NCBI RefSeq assembly: GCF_039521975.1
Contig: NZ_BAAACZ010000025.1
Location: 1 to 20,223, forward strand
Reading direction: 5' to 3'
DNA: 20,223 nucleotides
From: Alkalibacillus silvisoli
Lineage (GTDB): Bacteria; Bacillota; Bacilli; Bacillales; Alkalibacillaceae
Positions 9,260 to 16,307 of the stretch are shown here, in pieces (position 1 is the first letter of the stretch; the number at the start of each line of letters is the position of its first letter). A model generated the notes under the pieces. The model was not told the origin of the DNA and searched no databases. It saw only the letters and a list, made by a program, of their open reading frames with translations. Both the position numbers and the translations under genes were made by a program.

Positions 9260-9478
9260 TTATACACATTATTAAGATACTTATGCACAATATGTGGGTA
9301 ATAAATTTAGTTAAAAGCATATATAGTGTATAATTCTAAATTTCAATCTAAATATAGCACGAACGTATGTTGATATGTTAATAAAAATGTGGACAAATAG
9401 GACTTTTCCCCATAAATGATGTTGAAAACCTGTAGATAAACAAGTTATAAACAGAATATGTTCATAACTTGTGTACAA
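9260..9478. promoter_or_regulatory. DnaA-box cluster upstream of rlmH
   Basis: Two exact TTATNCACA boxes lie at 9260-9268 (TTATACACA) and 9281-9289 (TTATGCACA), 21 bases or two helical turns apart. One-mismatch boxes lie at 9293-9301 (minus, TTACCCACA), 9388-9396 (minus, TTGTCCACA), 9445-9453 (plus, TTATAAACA) and 9470-9478 (minus, TTGTACACA). The gap 9243-9868 otherwise holds no gene that I can support. B. subtilis has an oriC-proximal DnaA-box cluster at yydA (rlmH), so both position and content match. Confidence 0.65.
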
Positions 9479-9793
9479 ATAAAAGCTTATAAAACCGCCA
9501 TTGATTTAAATAGCTTTTAGTTTATCTTGATTCACCGCTTATAAAAAGACGAATATTTGATACAATATGAGACATAAAAGCTGTTTTATAGTTAATAAAA
9601 TTAATTTATGGCCTATAACCAAAAACGAATTTTAAGAATGGTAACAGCGATTTTATGTAGATCAAATGATTCTGACTAAGAATTTGACTATAGATCAACA
9701 AGTAACGTTCAACATTATAGTTTTTAAAATTACTCTAAAGTCATACAGCCATTGAAACGCTCGGTAAATGCAAGAAGCGGGATGGATGATAGC

Positions 9794-9822
9794 CCCTGGT
9801 TAAATTTAGCCAGGGTTTTATT
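9794..9822 (+). terminator. Isolated terminator-like hairpin before rlmH
   Basis: CCCTGG (9794-9799) pairs with CCAGGG (9810-9815), and the stem can extend inward through a wobble; TTTTATT follows. No coding sequence ends here. It may end an unannotated short RNA from the 9500-9790 stretch, or protect rlmH from read-through. Confidence 0.6.
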
Positions 9823-9868
9823 GTGATCTAAGCTTAAGATATACTAAGGGGAGATGGAGGTGTGTGCA

Positions 9869-10348
9869 ATGAACATCACAATTGTCTCAGTCGGAAAATT
9901 AAAAGAGAAATACTTAAAGCAAGGTATTGATGAATATATGAAGCGGCTTAGCAAATATGCCAAGGTGAAAATAGAGGAAGTACCAGATGAACAAGCACCA
10001 GACAATATGAGTGAAGCGGAAGAAGAAGCGGTGAAAAACAAAGAAGGCGAGAAAATATTAACAAAGATATCCACAGATACATATGTCATCACACTTGAAA
10101 TCGAAGGCAAGCAATTAACCTCAGAAGCCTTTGCTAAGAAAATGGACGACTTAGCTACGTATGGCAAGAGTAAGATCGCTTTTGTCATTGGTGGTTCACT
10201 TGGCTTAAGCGATGAAGTCAAACAACGAAGTGACTATGCGATCTCGTTTAGCAAAATGACTTATCCACATCAATTGATGCGGTTGATTTTGTTGGAGCAG
10301 TTATATCGAGGGTTTAGGATCGTTAGGAATGAACCTTACCACAAGTGA
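9869..10348 (+). CDS. rlmH: 23S rRNA pseudouridine-1915 N3-methyltransferase RlmH
   Basis: 159-aa SPOUT-family methyltransferase that modifies pseudouridine 1915 in helix 69 of 23S rRNA, using SAM. It starts MNITIVSVGKLKEKYL and ends in MTYPHQLMRLILLEQLYRGF... EPYHK, the invariant family tail; the SAM-binding GGSLGLS loop is at ~105-111. ATG 9869 is preferred over ATG 9854 because GGAGGTG (9856-9862) sits six bases before it, and 159 aa is the normal length. This gene is orfX of staphylococci, whose last codons are the SCCmec attachment site. Here too its 3' end is repeated downstream (12752, 14924), and accessory DNA starts right after the stop. Confidence 0.97.
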   Translation: MNITIVSVGKLKEKYLKQGIDEYMKRLSKYAKVKIEEVPDEQAPDNMSEAEEEAVKNKEGEKILTKISTDTYVITLEIEGKQLTSEAFAKKMDDLATYGKSKIAFVIGGSLGLSDEVKQRSDYAISFSKMTYPHQLMRLILLEQLYRGFRIVRNEPYHK

Positions 10349-10355
10349 TGGTAAA
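10331..10355 (+). other. Putative att site 1 at the 3' end of rlmH
   Basis: GAACCTTACCACAAGTGA (10331-10348) is the rlmH tail EPYHK-stop, followed by TGGTAAA. Near copies lie at 12752-12776 and 14924-14949 in the same orientation. SCC elements of staphylococci integrate at exactly this place in rlmH, through the serine recombinases CcrA/B/C. The function is inferred from the repeats and the locus. The stretch 10349-10587 shows nothing recognisable. Confidence 0.7.
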
Positions 10356-10587
10356 GCAAAATATAGAGATAACTATTGAAATGAACACCATTAAAAAGCT
10401 GTATGAAAACAAGGGATGAGGATGATGGTTGATTGAGTTGATGGCAATATAAAAGTTACTAAATTACTTTTTATCTCAAAACAATGATAGGGCGAAAATT
10501 ATGTATACATTGGACAAGTAGCTACTTTTTAAAGCGTTTCAAGAGATACGTTAAAGTATTATGGTGAGGTTAATTTCTGTATAATAA

Positions 10588-10616
10588 TTGACTTATTTAA
10601 ATACTGTTAATATAAT
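10588..10616 (+). promoter_or_regulatory. Strong SigA promoter of the tetR gene
   Basis: TTGACT (10588-10593), a 17-base spacer and TATAAT (10611-10616) form a near-consensus promoter. The repressor operator follows the -10 directly. Confidence 0.85.
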
Positions 10617-10632
10617 TTGGTTGGTCAACCAA
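10617..10632. promoter_or_regulatory. Inverted-repeat operator for the adjacent TetR repressor
   Basis: TTGGTTG-GT-CAACCAA is a perfect 7-bp inverted repeat with a 2-base spacer. It abuts the -10 at 10611-10616, so it covers the expected transcription start. A repressor bound here would block transcription, so autoregulation of the downstream two genes is likely. Confidence 0.75.
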
Positions 10633-10653
10633 TTAAACAAGGAGGGGAGTCGA

Positions 10654-11226
10654 ATGAGTAAACAGGATAAAAGAAAACTATTGATTGATGCTGCCTACAA
10701 TGTATTTGTTAAAAAAGGATATCTGAATGCTTCTATAAAGGATATCGCAAATGAAGCAAATATAACAACCGGACTTGTTCATTATTATTTTAAAAATAAA
10801 GAGGAACTTTTGCTTTCTGTACAACAGGAAGTCCAAACCTATTACCAAAGGAAATATGACGGACATCCAGGAGACTCAGTAAGCCTGGAGGAAGTTTTAC
10901 ATGAAATTAAAACCAGGGCAGAAAGGAATCCGGATTGGTATCGTTGGAGATATGAAATTTATTCTTTAGGGATAAAAGATAAAGGAGGTCATCTTGAAAA
11001 GCAAGTAGAGTCTATTCTAAAAGATGGGAGAAAGAGTCTGTCCGAGCCTATGCAACACATAGTAGGTAATTCTCAAGATGCATATGCACTTTCGAGTATA
11101 TTATTGGCTTGTTTTGATGGGCTGGCACTACAGAAAATTGTTGATGATCAATTTGATATTGACCAACCATATAGACTATTAACCGAACTTCTTGAGCTTT
11201 ATATAAATAAGTCTGATTCTGATTGA
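10654..11226 (+). CDS. TetR-family transcriptional repressor
   Basis: 190-aa regulator. The N-terminal HTH (residues ~8-55) has the family pattern: DAAYNVFVKKGYLNASIKDIA, then EANITTGLVHYYFKNKEELL. The C-terminal ligand domain is not diagnostic. ATG 10654 is chosen because AAGGAGG (10639-10645) lies 8 bases upstream; the in-frame TTG at 10588 is really the -35 hexamer. The gene has a near-consensus promoter with an overlapping palindromic operator and is followed after 41 bases by a serine-hydrolase gene, the probable co-regulated target. It lies in the first segment bounded by rlmH-tail repeats. The ligand is unknown. Confidence 0.9.
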   Translation: MSKQDKRKLLIDAAYNVFVKKGYLNASIKDIANEANITTGLVHYYFKNKEELLLSVQQEVQTYYQRKYDGHPGDSVSLEEVLHEIKTRAERNPDWYRWRYEIYSLGIKDKGGHLEKQVESILKDGRKSLSEPMQHIVGNSQDAYALSSILLACFDGLALQKIVDDQFDIDQPYRLLTELLELYINKSDSD

Positions 11227-11267
11227 AGCTTATTAAAATACTATAAATAGAATAAGGATGAAATCAT

Positions 11268-12692
11268 TTGAAAAAAATAGTATTAATTTTATTTGCCTTA
11301 TTGCTCTTCACTACTTCCCATACTTTTGCAGTTGAAGAGAGTAATACTTCTTATCAAATCAAAACTTTTATGAATAAGGCACTGGAGGAATATAATATTC
11401 CTGGTGCTACGTTAGCAGTCGTACATAACGGTAATACTATCTTTCAAGATAGCTGGGGGATAATGAGTGACGGTTCACCTGTCAGTGAAGAAACTTCTTT
11501 TCTAATAGGTTCGGTAAGTAAGCCTTTAACATCTCTTGGAATTATGGTGTTAGTAGAAGAAGGAAAAATAAAGCTAGATGAACCAATAGATACTTATATC
11601 CCTTGGTTTACCTATCAAACCGATAGTAAAAAATCAATAACAGTACGTCATCTATTAGAACAAACAAGTGGGATTAGTGCTTATGAGGGGCTGAAAGTGA
11701 CAGATCAACAGGATCGTGATAAAGAAAATGGTATCACTCAAGCTGTTAAAGAACTAAGCGGAGTAAAGTTAAGTCATGATCCTGAAGAGATATATGAATA
11801 TAACTCAGCCAACTATCTGCTTTTAGGAGCTATTATTGAAGAGGTGTCTAATCAAACATTCTCATCCTTTATGGATAACCGTATATTTTCTCCTCTTGCT
11901 ATGAAAAACACTACTGCTGACTATGAAAGCGCGATTGAAAAAGGGTTTGTACCCGGTTATCATTCATGGTTTGGCAAACCTGTTAAAGGAGATGGATGGT
12001 ATGATCATTCGGGAGCGCCGTATGGTTATATGACCTCAACCTCCAGTGACCTTATTAAGTTTATAGAATTCATGCTTTATGGGGGAGAACTAATAAATGA
12101 GCAAAGCTTAAAACAATTACGTATGCCACCAGAAAGCGATCAACGATATGGATTAGGCTGGCATTTCTCTAAAAACGATAATAGATATCCCTATCATACT
12201 GGTGCAACGTCAGAATATAGATCTGAAATCTTCTTTATGCCTGAAGAAGATCTAGGTGCTGTTCTTTTGACGAATAAATACCATGAATTAGAAGCGGTTG
12301 CTTATTTAAGTATGATGGAGGGAATTCGATCCATTATAAAAGGTGAAAAACCAGAGTTAATTCCGCTAAACGTTAGTACCCAGTGGATTGCGCTTAGTGT
12401 GATATTGTTATTATCCATTATTTTCTCTATAAGTTTAATTCGTTTGAAACGTAAAAAAAATATAAATAAAATAGTTTGGGTTCCAATTGGTGTTCTTCAC
12501 GTTTTAATCGCTGTAGGATTCATTCCATTATTTACATTAAGTATGGGGATTTCTTGGAAGACATTAGGTCTTTTTTCTCCGGACCTTGCATTCCTTATAC
12601 AATGTCTGATAGTCGTGTTGGCAGTTTACGGTCTTTTAATTTTCCTAATTATTGCGATTAAACAAAAGGTCGTCGAAAAAATAGTGAATTGA
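11268..12692 (+). CDS. Membrane-anchored class-C-type serine beta-lactamase-like hydrolase
   Basis: 474-aa exported protein of the beta-lactamase/PBP4*/esterase family. It has a signal peptide (1-~21, ending TFA), a catalytic domain (~28-345) and three predicted C-terminal transmembrane helices (~371-392, ~403-426, ~439-465), so the enzyme faces outwards. Motif 1 is S82-V-S-K85. The second motif reads Y178-N-S180 in YEYNSANYLLLG, not the usual Y-x-N. The third is H310-T-G312. The substrate could be peptidoglycan stem peptides, D-amino-acid esters or a beta-lactam; sequence alone cannot tell. The TTG start has AAGGATGA six bases upstream. It is probably co-transcribed with tetR. No terminator precedes the rlmH-tail repeat at 12752. 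Confidence 0.88.
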   Translation: MKKIVLILFALLLFTTSHTFAVEESNTSYQIKTFMNKALEEYNIPGATLAVVHNGNTIFQDSWGIMSDGSPVSEETSFLIGSVSKPLTSLGIMVLVEEGKIKLDEPIDTYIPWFTYQTDSKKSITVRHLLEQTSGISAYEGLKVTDQQDRDKENGITQAVKELSGVKLSHDPEEIYEYNSANYLLLGAIIEEVSNQTFSSFMDNRIFSPLAMKNTTADYESAIEKGFVPGYHSWFGKPVKGDGWYDHSGAPYGYMTSTSSDLIKFIEFMLYGGELINEQSLKQLRMPPESDQRYGLGWHFSKNDNRYPYHTGATSEYRSEIFFMPEEDLGAVLLTNKYHELEAVAYLSMMEGIRSIIKGEKPELIPLNVSTQWIALSVILLLSIIFSISLIRLKRKKNINKIVWVPIGVLHVLIAVGFIPLFTLSMGISWKTLGLFSPDLAFLIQCLIVVLAVYGLLIFLIIAIKQKVVEKIVN

Positions 12693-12751
12693 ACAATGTA
12701 AACAGATTTCCCCTTTTATTACCAGTTCGATATGGTTAGAAAAGCTACGGA

Positions 12752-12776
12752 GAGCCTTACCATAAATAGAGGCAAA
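12752..12776 (+). other. Putative att site 2 (relic of an rlmH 3' end)
   Basis: GAGCCTTACCATAAATAG (12752-12769) reads EPYHK-stop; with the preceding GGA it reads GEPYHK, the usual ending of Bacillus RlmH. It differs from the local rlmH tail only at third codon positions and in the stop codon, and is followed by AGGCAAA where site 1 has TGGTAAA. No other part of rlmH is present. This looks like an attachment-site scar that came from a different host's rlmH. Confidence 0.65.
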
Positions 12777-12841
12777 CACGTATTATGTAAGGCGGTCAAC
12801 CATGGTGAGATGGGTTTAACTCTTGGAAAAATAATTAGGTA

Positions 12842-12869
12842 TTGATTTTTTTTAATTAATGGATATAAT
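12842..12869 (+). promoter_or_regulatory. Promoter of the argS T-box leader
   Basis: TTGATT (12842-12847), a 16-base spacer and TATAAT (12864-12869). It is the first promoter after att site 2, so the argS transcript starts inside the second segment. Confidence 0.75.
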
Positions 12870-12875
12870 AGTCTA

Positions 12876-13130
12876 AAATACATGTTTAAAATTCAATGAC
12901 AAAGAGAGTAGTTATTTGTGAAAGCAAAGCGAATCAGGGATGGTGAGAGCCTGGTCAAGGATCAAATAATGAACCGCACTTTGTAGATGCTTGCCTGAAC
13001 ATGAGTAAGTAGGGTGAGTCGGGGTGAACCTCGTTATCAAATTGAGTGGTTTTTAAAAAACAAGTAGAGTGGTACCACGGGCCAATTGAACTCCCGTCTC
13101 TTTTCAAAAGAAAAGAGACGGGAGTTTTTA
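12876..13130 (+). ncRNA. T-box riboswitch for arginine, controlling argS
   Basis: This leader senses uncharged tRNA and allows read-through into argS on arginine starvation. The T-box core AGAGTGGTACCACGG (13066-13080) contains the bulge sequence TGGT (13070-13073), which pairs with the ACCA end of the tRNA. Stem I starts around 12900, with the distal element GGGATGGTGAGAGCC. The specifier is read as CGC at 12975-12977 (context GAACCGCAC), an Arg codon. The terminator is a perfect 17-bp hairpin, 13089-13105 with 13110-13126, loop AAAA, then a T run. The specifier assignment is by eye. Confidence 0.9.
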
Positions 13131-13148
13131 ATTTAGGAGGAATTAGAA

Positions 13149-14837
13149 ATGAATTATAAAAATGCTTTTATTGATGTCCTGTATGACCAATTAAAAGATC
13201 ATTTGGACAAAAGTAAGTTAAATAGCATGATTGAAAAACCAAAATACGACAATATGGGTGATTTGGCGTTTCCTTGTTTTGAATTAGCTAAAATTTTCCG
13301 AAAACCTCCTCATGACATTGCACTTGAACTGACAAAGGAAATTACTTTGCCTAACATATTTCAAAATGTTGAAGCAGTAAATGGTTATGTTAATGTTTTT
13401 TTAAATAAAGAAGAAGCATCATCTTTAATTGTTAATAAAGTTATTTCGAATAAAGAAAAATATGGGGATATAAACATTGGAAATAAAGAGGTAATCACGA
13501 TTGACTTTTCATCCCCTAATATTGCTAAACCTTTTTCAATGGGGCACTTACGCTCAACGGTTATTGGAAACGCATTAGCACTAATTTCGGAAAAAGTTGG
13601 CTATCGTTCAATCAGAATCAATCATTTGGGTGATTGGGGGACCCAGTTTGGGAAATTAATTGTTGCTTATAAAATGTGGGGGGATGAACAAAAGGTAAAA
13701 GAGAATCCGATCAAAGAGCTGTTAAAGTTGTATGTTCGTTTTCATGATGAGGCAGAACAGGATGAAAAATTGAATGATCAAGGGAGACAATGGTTTAAGA
13801 AGTTAGAAGATGGGGATGAGGAAGCCTTAGAACTATGGAGATGGTTTAGGGATGAATCATTACAAGAGTTTTCCAAAATATACGAGCTATTAGGAGTGAA
13901 CTTTGATTCAACTCAAGGGGAAGCATTTTATAATGATAAAATGGATAGTGTGGTTCAGTTATTGGAAGAAAAGAATTTGTTAGAAGAATCTGATGGAGCT
14001 AAAGTAGTTGATATAGAAGATGATTTCCCCCCTTGCTTGATCAAGAAAAGAGATGGAACTACTCTTTATGCAACACGTGATTTAGCGGCCGCCATTTACC
14101 GTCAAGATACTTACAAATTTGTTAAGTCATTATATATCGTAGGAAATGAACAAACACTTCATTTTAAGCAACTCTTTCTTGTTTTAGATAAGATGGGGTA
14201 CAAATGGCACGAGGGACTTAAACATGTTTCTTTTGGGATGATGTTAAAAGACGGGAGAAAAATGTCTACACGAAAAGGTAAGGTTGTATTATTAGAAGAC
14301 GTATTAAATGATGCGATTAATCTTGCTAAGAATAACATTGTAGAGAAGAATCCAACTCTTGCTTCTAAAGAGAATGTTGCTCGTCAAGTTGGGACAGGTG
14401 CTGTTATTTTTCATGACTTAAAAAACTACCGTTTAAACGATATTGAATTTTCTTTGGAAGATATGTTGAGATTTGAAGGTGAAACAGGTCCATATGTTCA
14501 ATACACATATGCACGTGCCTCTTCTATTTTAAGTAAAGGAGATTATCAGGAAAGTAAAGAAAAAGTAAATATAACAGATGTAGAGGCGTGGACAATAATA
14601 ATAAAATTAAATGAATTTCCAGATGCGATTAAACGTGCTTATGAAGGAAACGATCCTACCCAAATTGCTAAATATGTACTTGAAATTGCAAAAGCATTTA
14701 ATAAATACTATGGATCTGTTCGTATATTAGATGATCATGATCAAAAACAAGCAAGATTGTCAATTGTACATTCAGTTCAAATTGTCATTGAAGAAGGATT
14801 AAGACTTTTAGGAATTGAGGCACCTGACGAAATGTAG
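13149..14837 (+). CDS. argS: Arginyl-tRNA synthetase
   Basis: 562-aa class I synthetase that charges tRNA-Arg. It has an N-terminal Arg-tRNA-synthetase domain (~1-85), a Rossmann catalytic domain with the HIGH-equivalent SMGHLRS (130-136) after SSPNIAKPF, the KMSK-type loop KMSTRKG (371-377), and a DALR anticodon-binding helical domain (~440-562). Length is normal and no key motif is lost, so it should be active. ATG 13149 has AGGAGG 8 bases upstream. The Arg T-box in front fits its role. Being confined between two rlmH-tail repeats suggests a laterally acquired, possibly second, ArgRS. Whether a housekeeping argS exists elsewhere cannot be seen here. Confidence 0.95.
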   Translation: MNYKNAFIDVLYDQLKDHLDKSKLNSMIEKPKYDNMGDLAFPCFELAKIFRKPPHDIALELTKEITLPNIFQNVEAVNGYVNVFLNKEEASSLIVNKVISNKEKYGDINIGNKEVITIDFSSPNIAKPFSMGHLRSTVIGNALALISEKVGYRSIRINHLGDWGTQFGKLIVAYKMWGDEQKVKENPIKELLKLYVRFHDEAEQDEKLNDQGRQWFKKLEDGDEEALELWRWFRDESLQEFSKIYELLGVNFDSTQGEAFYNDKMDSVVQLLEEKNLLEESDGAKVVDIEDDFPPCLIKKRDGTTLYATRDLAAAIYRQDTYKFVKSLYIVGNEQTLHFKQLFLVLDKMGYKWHEGLKHVSFGMMLKDGRKMSTRKGKVVLLEDVLNDAINLAKNNIVEKNPTLASKENVARQVGTGAVIFHDLKNYRLNDIEFSLEDMLRFEGETGPYVQYTYARASSILSKGDYQESKEKVNITDVEAWTIIIKLNEFPDAIKRAYEGNDPTQIAKYVLEIAKAFNKYYGSVRILDDHDQKQARLSIVHSVQIVIEEGLRLLGIEAPDEM

Positions 14838-14863
14838 TAATGGAAAAAATAGATATTAATAAA

Positions 14864-14901
14864 AACGAGCTTGTAGTTTCAAGCTCGTTAATTTGTGTTT
14901 T
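14864..14901 (+). terminator. Terminator after argS
   Basis: AACGAGCTTG (14864-14873) pairs with CAAGCTCGTT (14880-14889) around a 6-base loop. The T tract after it is interrupted (AATTTGTGTTTTG). Confidence 0.75.
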
Positions 14902-14923
14902 GTGCCTCATAAATAACTACGAT

Positions 14924-14949
14924 GAACCGTACCACAAGTGACTGGTAAA
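14924..14949 (+). other. Putative att site 3 (rlmH 3'-end repeat)
   Basis: GAACCGTACCACAAGTGA (14924-14941) matches the rlmH tail at 17 of 18 bases and reads EPYHK-stop; CTGGTAAA follows where rlmH has TGGTAAA. No other part of rlmH is present. It lies 4.6 kb from the real rlmH end, in the same orientation, and closes the segment that carries argS. Confidence 0.75.
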
Positions 14950-15047
14950 CAGGTAATAATATTAAAACTTACTAATGAATTAATAAAAAAAGTTTTGTAT
15001 GATAAAATAGGCGTTATTAATAATGCGTTGAAATGAGGAAACATTAT

Positions 15048-15701
15048 ATGAAAAATATTGAAGATGAAATATATTCGTTTGAAGAGTTTGTAAAAAGTAT
15101 TGACAAAACAAAAAAAATTAACCCTTTCGAAAAAAATTATCAAGTAGTCATAACAGATGTATTGGAAAAATTATTAGTAAATACTGATATTCAAGTGGCT
15201 GATGTCTCTGCTAACAAAAATACTGAAATACACAACGGAGACAATTATATTGGGGAGAGTGGTCCTCCAGATTTATTGTTAGTACCCCAAGAGTATCGGC
15301 ATAATAATAAACATGATGAAGAGAGAAATCCTAAACCAATTGCAGCAATTGAAGTAAAGAACCCTGAAGAACGGAAAAATGTATCAGAATTTGTTGCAAA
15401 ACTTAAAAATGACCCCATACAACAATTAGCTTCTCACTTAACTAAGAACAAAAAAGTCATAGTTACCGATTGTATTAAGTGGTGTTTTTTTGAAAATAAC
15501 AATTCAGATAAAAGAGTGGATTTTATGCTTGTGGAAAGCTTTAATTTAAAGGATGACTTTGGAGAATGGAAAGTACCAACCAAAAAAGAAAATGAATTTG
15601 TTCAAGAACCGTTAGAAATTGAAAAAGATTACGTTGGAACTGAATGTAAGGAGTGGAATGAACTACAAAACTATATTAGAAAGTGGGTGCTTCAGAACTG
15701 A
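15048..15701 (+). CDS. Small PD-(D/E)XK nuclease-like protein
   Basis: 217 aa, no signal peptide. The visible core is a PD-(D/E)XK motif: D75 in GPPDLLLVP, then E102-V-K104 in IAAIEVKNPEE, spaced as in restriction-endonuclease folds. A following QLASHLTKNKKVIVTDCIKWCFFE resembles the strand-helix after the active site in nuclease domains of HsdR and type IIG restriction enzymes. No helicase or methylase domain follows, so it is either a stand-alone nuclease or a cut-off N-terminal domain. ATG 15048 is preferred over 15033 because GAGG (15035-15038) lies upstream of it. It begins ~100 bases after att site 3 and has its own terminator (15792-15820), so it is a single-gene unit. DNA target unknown. 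Confidence 0.65.
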   Translation: MKNIEDEIYSFEEFVKSIDKTKKINPFEKNYQVVITDVLEKLLVNTDIQVADVSANKNTEIHNGDNYIGESGPPDLLLVPQEYRHNNKHDEERNPKPIAAIEVKNPEERKNVSEFVAKLKNDPIQQLASHLTKNKKVIVTDCIKWCFFENNNSDKRVDFMLVESFNLKDDFGEWKVPTKKENEFVQEPLEIEKDYVGTECKEWNELQNYIRKWVLQN

Positions 15702-15791
15702 ATAGATAGTTTATTAGTTAGAAATTCGATACCTAATATATAATTGAAAACATTAATTGTAATTTCACCTTAATCTAAAAGATTTTATTGA

Positions 15792-15820
15792 TAGAGGATA
15801 ATTAATATCCTCTATTTTTA
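15792..15820 (+). terminator. Terminator after the nuclease-like gene
   Basis: TAGAGGATA (15792-15800) pairs perfectly with TATCCTCTA (15806-15814) around ATTAA and is followed by TTTTTA. Confidence 0.85.
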
Positions 15821-15944
15821 ATGAGATGTTGCATTGATTGAATATATATATATGACCTCTATCCTGTCAAAAAAGGGGTGTGTTATAATTCTTGTTCTTT
15901 TTATTTTGTTTCCAATCATTACAAATCCATATATACCAAGGCTT

Positions 15945-15958
15945 TTAGACATGTCTAA
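15945..15958. repeat. Perfect 14-bp palindrome, operator-like
   Basis: TTAGACATGTCTAA equals its own reverse complement. It lies in a stretch (15821-16148) where no gene can be supported, so its partner is unknown. It could be a protein-binding site. Confidence 0.5.
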
Positions 15959-16009
15959 TTTGTTATTTCACTTGTTTTCACTTATAGAGTTTTCTTTTTG
16001 TTGCATTTT

Positions 16010-16030
16010 TGCCGACAAAATGCCGACAAA
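16010..16030. repeat. Two tandem TGCCGACAAA repeats, 11-bp period
   Basis: TGCCGACAAA occurs at 16010-16019 and 16021-16030. The minus strand over 16039-15968 reads FVGILSAKMQQK... to a stop, with a stop codon just before it. It might be the tail of a decayed gene, but that is weak. Confidence 0.45.
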
Positions 16031-16148
16031 TTCACTTTGTTAATTTTTTCTCAAATATAAAGAAAAATGAAGTTATAATAGATTATTACCTTACTATTAT
16101 TTAGTAGTTTAGTGCAATATTTTAACATTACAAATGAGTTAAAAATTA

Positions 16149-16196
16149 AGTCAATAAAGCCTATCCAACAGTTGACTTGGATAGGCTTTATTGACT
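16149..16196. terminator. Perfect 20-bp inverted repeat, probable two-way terminator
   Basis: AGTCAATAAAGCCTATCCAA (16149-16168) is the exact reverse complement of 16177-16196, with an 8-base loop. Each arm carries T-rich sequence after the GC-rich part of the stem. It lies between converging genes (the nuclease-like gene on plus, the paralogue operon on minus), the usual place for a shared terminator. Confidence 0.75.
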
Positions 16197-16307
16197 GGAA
16201 TTAATATAAAGAGTCTATATGACTATTATCCAAAGTGTTCAGTGACATCTTGGATTTATACCTTAAAAGTATTAGAGAACTAGTTTGATACTTACTTCAA
16301 ATACTCT

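Noticed and set aside
9854..9868. Longer rlmH start at ATG 9854
   Set aside because: That codon overlaps the ribosome-binding site GGAGGTG and would add five residues not seen in the family.
12792..12799. GGTCAACC, also present in the TetR operator, as a second operator
   Set aside because: The inverted-repeat partner is absent, and 8 bases can recur by chance.
14901..14920. CCTCATAAATAA before att site 3 as another att relic
   Set aside because: It needs a 3-base gap to align with the att core and no longer encodes EPYHK.
15834..16043. A 69-codon hydrophobic ORF on the plus strand
   Set aside because: TTG start without a ribosome-binding site, low-complexity AT-rich sequence, and it covers the palindrome and tandem repeats. 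Nothing supports it as a gene.
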